Below are positions 56,629 through 64,000 of a DNA stretch of 64,000 bases, one piece after another. A program made the translations under genes and the position numbers. How positions within the stretch are numbered: position 1 is the first letter of the stretch; the number at the start of each line of letters is the position of its first letter. This DNA comes from Flammula alnicola. Its lineage: Eukaryota; Basidiomycota; Agaricomycetes; Agaricales; Strophariaceae. The notes under the pieces were generated by a model that had not been told where the DNA came from, did no database searches, and worked only from the letters and a program-made list of their open reading frames with translations. The DNA is taken from the NCBI GenBank assembly GCA_015499995.1, contig JADNRV010000106.1:62001-126000 (forward strand), read 5' to 3'.

Positions 56629-57272
56629 CACTCCTGGCAACAGGTTATTTAAGTTGACCAAAAATGATTAAGAAAATAAATTAAACATGTTTGCATTTTT
56701 TCGACCGTTTTCTCAGATCATGAATCTATTAAAAATAATAGATTTTAAGCGTGACAAATTATAATATAAATCCTACCTTATTATAATGTTTTTAACCCCA
56801 TGAAACCGAAATTTTATGTCTTGTTTTTTGTGGAGGGAAAATCTTTTGTGAATTTCCGTATTCACATTTTCTTTTGTTGTCTCGTAAATGATAAATTTAG
56901 CATGAATTTTAGTTATCTGCTAAACAAAAAGAACAATGTTTCGCACCCAAACTGAATTGAAAATATTTTTAATTTGTTTTAAATGGATCAAAACTCGGTG
57001 CAAATACTATATTTGATGACGAGAACAATAAGACAATAAACTTTGCCTTTCTGTCACAATTTTTCGATCACAAAAATTGGCACAAATATTAGATTCAATA
57101 GGCACATAAATACAACTGAAAATGAAGTACTTGGCAAAAGGATTTTCGTACTAACAATTGTTGAGTTGAAAATAGATTTTATGCGACAGAAAAGCGGCCC
57201 AAACACGCAAACATGTTTAATTTATTTTCTTAATCATTTTTGGTCAACTTAAATAACCTGTTGCCAGCAGTG
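56629..57272. mobile_element. MITE with 66-bp terminal inverted repeats, 644 bp
   Basis: The ends start CACTSCTGGCAACAGGTTAT and continue paired for 66 bp with one mismatch (fifth base C/G). TTA flanks both sides (56626-56628 and 57273-57275). The interior is AT-rich without an intact gene. A 3-bp TTA duplication fits PIF/Harbinger (TWA) or a CACTA-like family; the tip CACTS is closer to the latter. Superfamily unassigned. Confidence 0.88.
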
Positions 57273-58044
57273 TTAGGACTATGCGTAAGCCGATTATGTT
57301 TGAACCCAATCCCGACAGAGACCAGAATGAATTGAAAGTATTATCCAGAGTTTAGATATACGTTATTGTATCAATACACAAATAGTTAAAGGCGTAGAGT
57401 GTAGAATGTGAATCACATAGAGAAGAGGAGATATGTTGAAATAGAGCACAAGTGATGCAAGCGTGATAACCTGAGTATCATATACCATATATAGCATATA
57501 ATAATTACCATATATGGTACATGTTCCACATATGGTATAACCCGATAACCCATTTAGTTTATAATATTTCCATATATAGTAATACCCATAGAATATAACC
57601 AGTTAGGGTAGTGGAGATCCTTCACACCCGAAAATCGGATGTAAAGGCGTACCGTTGTGGTTGGGTTCAAGCGGGATGCAAAAGGGCTCAAGTCATCATG
57701 ACTTGAAAGCAACTTTTCGGTTGAACCTCTTCGGTGCATCCTGGCTTATATTTATACAGCTGAATGATGCTGTGTTCCAACACAAGGGGCACGAACATGT
57801 GTGGTGCACGTTCATTGCGCAGCAGGATGATTAATCGTGCCGAACAAGCTGGACCAAGGTTCTTAGCTTCCACCTGGTCGGGTGACCGCGAACGGGCCCG
57901 ACGAAGTATGGCATGAGACACTCGACCAGACCCAGAACCCATGCGTGTACTTTTCATACACGACTTGTGCTTCGGCAACATGTGTTAGGCCCTAACTGGG
58001 TAACTAACATCAACCGAAAATGAGAATAGCGCAAATGTGCATTA
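57273..58044. other. No convincing gene
   Basis: AT-rich palindromes (TACCATATATGGTA near 57506) are followed by a 97-codon minus-strand frame (57688-57981) with no recognised text. This could be an exon related to the small gene just upstream on the minus strand. Confidence 0.4.
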
Positions 58045-58399
58045 TTATTCTATAGATACAACATCTTGAAGACTACTAGAGGGCACGAGGTACAGTTTTC
58101 CCCCGTGCCCACAGTATCTAAGAATAGAAATAACCCATGCATAACAATGGGTGACAGGCAAGGGGTATTCGGCTTTCCATGCTGAATTCACACTGGACCG
58201 GGTATTACCTGGACCCGAGCGTTTGCTTCCCGTGCTTAACATCTGGACATAAGCGCATAACGAGCACCTTAGGTCCTGGTGTCAGATTGGGTATAATGTC
58301 TGTCCTGATGATCTCGTTGAATGGAACATCATCTCCATAGGGATCGTTCTCTATTTCAGCCAATTCTTCAGCTGACAGTGGCCAGTTGTGGGTAGACAT
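58045..58399 (-). CDS. Small hypothetical protein, two exons
   Basis: ATG at 58399 opens MSTHNWPLSAEELAEIENDP. The frame runs to GKQTLGS, then a 91-bp intron (58118-58208, GTAAT...TTCTTAG) leads to RYCGHGGKLYLVPSSSLQDV and a stop at 58045. The product is about 87 residues, acidic at the N-terminus, without a signal peptide. I do not recognise it. Clean splice sites and a sensible Met support it; the lack of any known relative keeps confidence low. Confidence 0.4.
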
Positions 58400-58610
58400 T
58401 ACTGAATATGATTATAAGGAATGTATTTTTAAAATGAAGAGGTGAGAGGGACACGGGCCAGTGTGTGGTATGGGTGGTGGTGTGGGTAAAGGAGAAACGC
58501 CGTCGCGACGCCCAAATCCAAGCCATTCCCAAAAAGAAAATCACGCATGCACATGCGCACATGTGCATTTCAAAAAAAACTCGGAATCCCATAGTTTTCC
58601 GGAACCGCTG

Positions 58611-59011
58611 TGGTCTTTATTAAATTAAGTCTGGTGCGACGAGGTTAAACTATTCCCTTAGGTGTTTTCACTGGTTTTAAAGCGTCAACTGTGGGGTGGA
58701 TTGCCTACTCTACTACGTGTGTTACAAGGGTATTTTATACCTACTGAGTGCCAAGCTTCTACATGTTGCATATGATTCTATGTGTCTAATAGCCCTACTT
58801 TTATTGTTCCGTGGTGTCGTGATTATGAGTCTGCTCAGGTACGGCAACTGATGAGCCTCCGCTCCCTAGCATATGTTTTGGTTTCATGGATGAACCGCTA
58901 TGTCGCGGAGCACCGTCTTTGGGTCAATACAGTTGTGTCCGCTTTTAGGCACATTATTGCCTGATCTGGATGTATGGCACATTCGGTGTGGGTTTCTCTT
59001 CTGCCAGTACG
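58611..59011. repeat. 400-bp dispersed repeat, left copy
   Basis: Begins TGGTCTTTATTAAATT and is about 85-90 percent identical by eye to 63211-63613. The offset is exactly 4600 bp over most of its length. It contains a short frame (WMNRYVAEHRLWVNTVVS). Confidence 0.8.
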
Positions 59012-60737
59012 GTGATAGGGCCGCAAACCAGCCACGCGTGAATTTCGCAATATATCATCTTTTACCTATAAAATATAACCGAGACAGAGAGACTATAACG
59101 AACCCAAGTTAGTAGTCTAAAGCCTAGCTATGCGACTACTAGCTGTCATATAACCTGTGACAATGGTAATCAGATGTGGTTCAGAGCTAGCTGAGTCCGT
59201 ATGATACGCCGGGAGACAGTTAAAAGTTGGAAAACAGTGAAACACAGAATGCATAAGTCATAAACAACTAGCGAGGCATAAACGCACCATGGGGAATAAA
59301 TTAAAAGACTTCTGGATGCTTTTGGAATTAGTGCGCGGTGAATTCAGTACAATCAGTTTATTGCTGAATAGCTAGCTACAAAATACTACAACTAGGAGCG
59401 CGAGACACAGCTAGTGAAAGCTAGACGCGAATGCGTCGACTACTAGCAAGCATATCTTGTGACTTACTGAGAAACGCACAGGACGCGGATGCATTAGTTA
59501 GACGCATGCTCTACCCTCTACCTGCGGGAGTACCAAAAGTGGTAATAGAACGAGAAAGGAAAGATGGAACCGGCATCAATGATGGCCGCAGATCCGGAAT
59601 AAAGCGGCACCGCTAGCCGAGACGCACACATGATGCACATGGTACGCGGAAGTCAGGAGCATCCTAGCGCGCTAAAATGAGATGAATTTCCAAATCCCTT
59701 GACCTCTATCTGGTCACCTGGAATACCCAACCCTATACCCATTGCCTGCAGGCATTATTTACATGAGATAAGAATGTTTTACCTTATTTTATTCGCATAC
59801 CAGAACCACACATAGCTGTAGTATAAAAGATGTACCTCTGTAGCTAGTTACCTTAGGATCAGTTTGGCTTCAATAGAGTTCGTTTGAAAGCCAGAGAAGG
59901 CTTAGTTAATAAAGAGAAAGTTCTTGAGGACAAGGTCCAAGAATTTAGAAGCCAGAGAGTGCTTAGAGGCCAAGAGAGTGCCTAAGAAGTCAGAAACAGA
60001 GTCCATAGTGGGCTAGCAGATCATTCAGAAGGTAGCGCACAGTGCGGCCTTAGTTTCAGACAAGTTCCCAAAGCTTCAGAGCGGCTAGTTGCTTCGAAAG
60101 TTGAGCTAGTAGCGTCCTAGAGATCCTTTCTCAAACATAAAACCCTAAAATCAATAAAACTGTTCATCCCTGTGATAAAACGAAGCTTGAAACCACAATA
60201 AAACGTGTATTTGAATAATCCCTCATACCCACTATAAACGAACCGCGAGGCACTGTCTACAAGTCAGCTAGTTGAACAAAATAGACATTGTGGAGCAAAG
60301 CACACTACATATTTCTAAAGCTAGTAGAGCGTCGCTCGACCTGGTTAGGATCTCGCTCTGCAGTTGTGTGTGTTGTTTAGGTCGCTGAGCGCGTAGCGGG
60401 TCTCTATCTGTGTTCCTAAATCTGGGGGTCGGATTTATCAGATCTCGCCCGATCTCGACAGGCTTTTCGGGGGAGCCTTTTGGACCTATTATAAGGTCCC
60501 TCAGAGAAAGCAGAGCGCTGCACAGTTGTTCCCCGTCTCGTGGCGGAGGGCGCTTGCGCATGTCGTCCAACAAGCCGCGGCGAGGGTCGTCGACCTCCGA
60601 ATGGCCTGCCGTCTATCTGGAGGGCTGCATTAGGGCTATCTGACACTGAAACAAAAACTTTGACCATGATCAGTTAGGGTTCAAGCTCTCTGCGGCCCAA
60701 TCGGTGCATTTCAGCGGATGTTTGGGAGGGTAATGGG
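59012..60737. other. Mostly non-coding; possible LTR-like stretch
   Basis: Around 59830 a TATAAAAG site is followed by several hundred bases with repeated GCCAGAGA(A/G)GGCTTAG/GTGCTTAG phrases and AATAAAAC sites near 60160-60205, which resembles the R-U5 part of an LTR. No paired copy was found. A 101-codon minus-strand frame (60268-60573) has no recognised text. Confidence 0.35.
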
Positions 60738-61206
60738 CCCCCTGCGCATGATCCAAGAACTGTGCCACTCCAAAAACATGACAGATGGGTTGCCACAGGT
60801 CATAACTATTATCAGTGAACACTGCTAAGTTGCACAGTTCTGGGAAACAGAGCATTTCCCTGAACGGTGGTGACGTTTCAGCGTAAAAGGACTGTCATGC
60901 CAATAGAGACAGTGTCATCAACTGTGTCAGGCTGTCTTCTATCTGATGATTTATTATATATTTTAAACTATTTTTGTGCCAAGCCACTAAGCTGCACAGT
61001 TCTTGGTTAGTTCTCAGCAGTCAGATGACATTTTAGCCCTGGGATCAACTAAATATTCACAGAGCATGATCTAAGAACTGTTCCACTCCAAAAACATGAC
61101 TGATGGGTTGCTACAGGTCATAAACATTAGCACTACACACTGCTAAGTTGCACAGTTCTGGGGCGCAGAGCATTGAGCCAAATGGTGGTGACGTTTCAAC
61201 GTATGG
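60738..61206. repeat. About 150-bp direct repeat, two copies 319 bp apart
   Basis: Copies at about 60738-60890 and 61057-61206 share ACTCCAAAAACATGAC, GATGGGTTGC and CTGCTAAGTTGCACAGTTCT. Part of the unit (CTGCACAGTTCTTGG) occurs a third time near 60988. Confidence 0.8.
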
Positions 61207-61259
61207 TAACGTTACGTCACCGCATATGGCATAGACAGACGTAGATGTTCAGTATGTCA

Positions 61260-61885
61260 ATGAAGACGTAGATTGTTTCAACGTAGATTATTTTGATGTA
61301 GACAGACATACATTATTTCAATGAAGGCGTACATTGTTTCTACCTTGAAATAATCTAGGCTGAAGCAATCTATGTCTATGTTGAAGTGATCTACGTCTGT
61401 GTTGACATTGTCTACGTCTACGTTGACATTGTCTACGTCAATGTTGCATCGTCTATGTCAATGTTGCATCGTCTACGTCTATGCTGAAATAATCTACGTC
61501 TACGCTGAAATAATCTATCTCTATGTTGAAGTGTTCTACGTCTACGTTGAAATAATCTACGCAGAAACAATCTACGTCTGTCTATGTTGAAATAGTCTAC
61601 GTCTACGTTGACAAAGTCTACGTCTATCTTGAAGTGAGCTATGTCTACGTTGAAGTCATCTACGTTTGTCTATGTTCAAATAGTCTACGTCTACATTGAA
61701 ATCATCTACATCTATGTTGAAGTGATCTACATCTATGTTGAAATAATCCACGTCTACGTCTATGTTGAAATAGTCTACCTGTATGTTGAAGTGATCTACA
61801 TCTACATTGAAATAGTCTACATGTATGCTGAAATAATCTATATATATTCAAGTAATCTACGTCTAAGCTGAAAGAATAATCTAGC
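61260..61885. repeat. Minisatellite, about 21-bp unit TCTACGTCTATGTTGAAATA
   Basis: Around thirty imperfect copies with unit length 18-24 bp. A frame over part of it reads as (I/V)YVYVE-type peptide, which is a by-product. Flanked left by GACGTAGATTGTTTCAA phrases in the opposite orientation (61235-61340), so the array inverts near 61345. Confidence 0.9.
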
Positions 61886-62079
61886 TTTATTGCACCAACT
61901 TTCCATTCTATCGTTACGAACGCGCTTTCCGGGGGTTGATTGTGGGAATTTTGCAATTCTGAGTGGATATTCGGATTCCCCGACCTCGAATACCCCCATC
62001 TACCAATTTTCACCGTCCAATTTGAAGGGGATGGGGGGAAACTGTAAATAGAGTAGAAAATGTTGTAAAAATTTGAATA

Positions 62080-62345
62080 TTTCGGAAAGCGGGAAAGCGT
62101 CCGGGAAAGTCCGGTAATTTATTTTTAGCACAGGAAAGTCTTGCGTCACTTTCCTTTGAAGGTCAGCGATCTCGGTGACTTTCCTCCCTGACCGGCATAT
62201 CTTTCTCGATATTGCCGTCCCTTGCTTGCACTTTCCCATGGACTTTCCCGTGCTTTCCTGTGCACTGTCCCGTCCCTTCCCGCACTTTCCTATGCTTTCC
62301 CGTGCACTTTCCCATGCCCACTGAACTTTCCTGCGCTTTCTGGTC
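62080..62345. repeat. GGGAAAG/CTTTCCC motif cluster
   Basis: GGGAAAGYGTCCGGGAAAGT on the left and many CTTTCCCGTGC/CTTTCCTGTGC on the right, so the two halves are in opposite orientation. The interval reads as a degenerate 11-bp repeat. Confidence 0.65.
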
Positions 62346-63018
62346 CCATCCTCAGCAACTGGTTATCCCTGCCAGTTTATGTCAGCTGGCTCTTTCCGCG
62401 GTTACATCTTTCCATGCTCGCGTCTTTCCTCCTCTCCCCATCTCCCACTTGGCATAATGCTGTGGGCTTTCCTCACCTCTTCCCCTTTAAGATTGCTTGC
62501 TTTGCATGTCTACCAGAGGCTTTATGTCTCAGCCCGACCTTGACCCTTCCTTCCAGCCTACGCCGCGTGCTTTAGGAGTGCTCGGTTCCCTTCGCAACTG
62601 AGCTCCAACCGTCTGAGATTTAGGTGCGTGCCCCACAACCCACAATTCAGGTCGCACTCATTGCATCTGGCACCTCAGTTACTCGCACACGTCGGGCGCC
62701 TGTGCCACGCTAAAGTGCTAGGTTTCATCTACATCGGAAATGATCTAGCTAGTGGTGCAGAAAGAACTCTACACTCAACACAACCAAACCACAAAACCAA
62801 CAACTTGACTAGACGTAGTCTTGTGTGCGAGTCTCAGGGGTAAAGTATGAAAAAGGAGAAGTGCTTCGACTTGTAAACAAGTCTACATGGGTTTTTGGTA
62901 TGGGGCGGGTTTTAGTTCCATAGAACTGGTGGTGACTTTCTAACTCAAACAATGCCGAACTTGGACTTCCTTTAACTTGACGACTGATATGACCTTTGAC
63001 TTTAACTTGACTTTAACA
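62346..63018. other. No gene recognised
   Basis: Two overlapping plus-strand frames from 62212 and 62222 cover the CTTTCC repeat and are not gene-like. Nothing else seen. Confidence 0.45.
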
Positions 63019-63024
63019 ACCTGT

Positions 63025-63130
63025 AACTTTCATGCAGGGACCGCGACAAGTATGCACTACAACTTTCACGCTACCACGACGGGTACACACTACAACTTTC
63101 ACGTGGTCATGACGGGCGCATGCTACACTT
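63025..63130. repeat. About 35-bp tandem repeat, three copies
   Basis: CACTACAACTTTCACG, then ACGACGGGTACA or AT-variants, repeated three times with decay in the outer copies. Confidence 0.75.
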
Positions 63131-63210
63131 TACAGAAACACGCGTCAAACTCTAGTTAGCTACTCCTCAAACTTGCAGTGATCGCAAAGCTGTTTTGAAG
63201 CGTCAAACGT

Positions 63211-63613
63211 TGGTCTTTATTAAATTGGGTCTGGTGCGACGAGGTTTAATCGTTCCCTTAGGTGTTTTCACTGGTTTTAAAGCGTCAACTGCGGGGTGGA
63301 TTGCCTACTCTACTACGTGCATTACAAGCGTATTTTATACCTACTGAGCACCAAGCTTCTACATGTTGCATATGATTCTACGCGTCTAATAGCTCTACTT
63401 TTACTGGTTCATGGTGTCGTGATTATGAGCCTGCCCGGGTACGGTAACTGACAAGTCTCCATTTTACGAGCATATGTTTTTGGTTTTCTGGATGAACTGC
63501 TATGTCGCGGAACACCTTCTTTGGGTCAATACAGTTGTGTCCATTTTTGGACACATTATTGCCCAATTTGGATGCACGGCACAGTCGGCACGGGTTTCTC
63601 TTTTGCCGGTGCA
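63211..63613. repeat. 400-bp dispersed repeat, right copy
   Basis: Partner of 58611-59011 with the same orientation. The frame FWMNCYVAEHLLWVNTVVS corresponds to the left copy. Confidence 0.8.
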
Positions 63614-64000
63614 GCACGGTGGTTGGTCAAGTTGGAGCTGCTGCCTCTATGGCGGCGTTCCACACGTGCTTCACAATGACATGATCTTCGAGAGATCAGT
63701 TTATTCGGAACCGAATTACTCGGCCGTTCTACGCGGGTATCGGACAGGTGGGTGCGCTGGACAATGGGCATTGTCCAGTCACGTGTTCTTTGGGTCGGGA
63801 TTGACGTGTCTAACGCCACATCCATATTTGTTTATCCGTCAACTTGATGGTCTGGAACAACACTACAACAATGTGATCTCACGTATCTTGGTGAATAAAC
63901 TAGTATAAAGATGAGATTGGATGTAACCGACCCAAACCTTGACTCGTTTCATAAGTGTAGCGGACATGTCATCATTAACATATTCTCAATGGACTAATAG
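63614..64000. other. Window end, no gene recognised
   Basis: A fold-back phrase GGACAATGGGCATTGTCC lies at 63759-63776. No domain is visible in the open frame to 63908. Confidence 0.4.

Noticed and set aside
61399..61871. Tyr/Val/Ile-rich repeat proteins
   Set aside because: They are frames across a 21-bp minisatellite with frame changes between units.

Overview
The window looks like a repeat- and transposon-rich accessory region of an Agaricomycete (mushroom-forming basidiomycete) genome. The genes are split by short GT-AG introns, most of them 48-63 bp. The protein families are ones I know as multi-copy in Agaricomycetes: the GKKGPLVYHW family, Plavaka transposases and Tnp2-type transposases. 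There are no bacterial-type operons. Identifications come from reading the translations and from memory of families; no database search was run.

Left part (1-9.9 kb): decayed gene pieces and one plausible small gene lie in the first 4.6 kb. Next comes a large minus-strand gene (5165-8622) of the GKKGPLVYHW family with one frameshift at an A8 run. It is bracketed by arrays of the short palindrome TGTATCNGATACA. Upstream of it lies a 1.24-kb arm (8660-9897) that returns nearly identical and inverted at 18143-24501, where it sits just upstream of a Tnp2 (CACTA/En-Spm-like) transposase gene (24537-28207, pseudogene). Between the arms are three cellular-looking genes: a WD40 protein with a C-terminal membrane helix, a small basic/acidic protein, and a 13-exon coiled-coil protein with tandemly duplicated phase-0 exons. 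The right arm is split by a complete hAT element (18247-23369) with 8-bp target duplications, near-perfect terminal repeats and a full-length multi-exon transposase.

Middle (28-45 kb): a truncated chromovirus (chromodomain tail, polypurine tract, 251-bp LTR), hairpin-rich repeats, an HSP60 fragment, then an FAD-dependent monooxygenase gene with three changes. These are a roughly 464-bp MITE inside intron 1, a TGA nonsense codon, and an 8.18-kb Plavaka element that cuts the last part of the gene. The monooxygenase frame resumes exactly on the other side (44542-44926). The Plavaka element carries a complete-looking transposase and two minus-strand accessory genes.

Right part (45-64 kb): about 9 kb of composite repeat modules whose common theme is DNA palindromes. 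They include a satellite with an exact 55-bp period in which one palindrome (arms CGCGAGGATAG/CTATCCTCGCG) alternates with a second hairpin whose arms change in compensating pairs. Telomere-like TAGGGA runs precede each array. Further right are an ATP synthase beta fragment, two head-to-tail Helitron-like elements, a MITE with 66-bp terminal repeats, a 400-bp repeat duplicated exactly 4600 bp apart, and several minisatellites.

Taken together this is a nest of transposon insertions with a few host genes. The least explained structures are the palindrome satellites with compensating arms and the shared inverted arm that drives two different genes.
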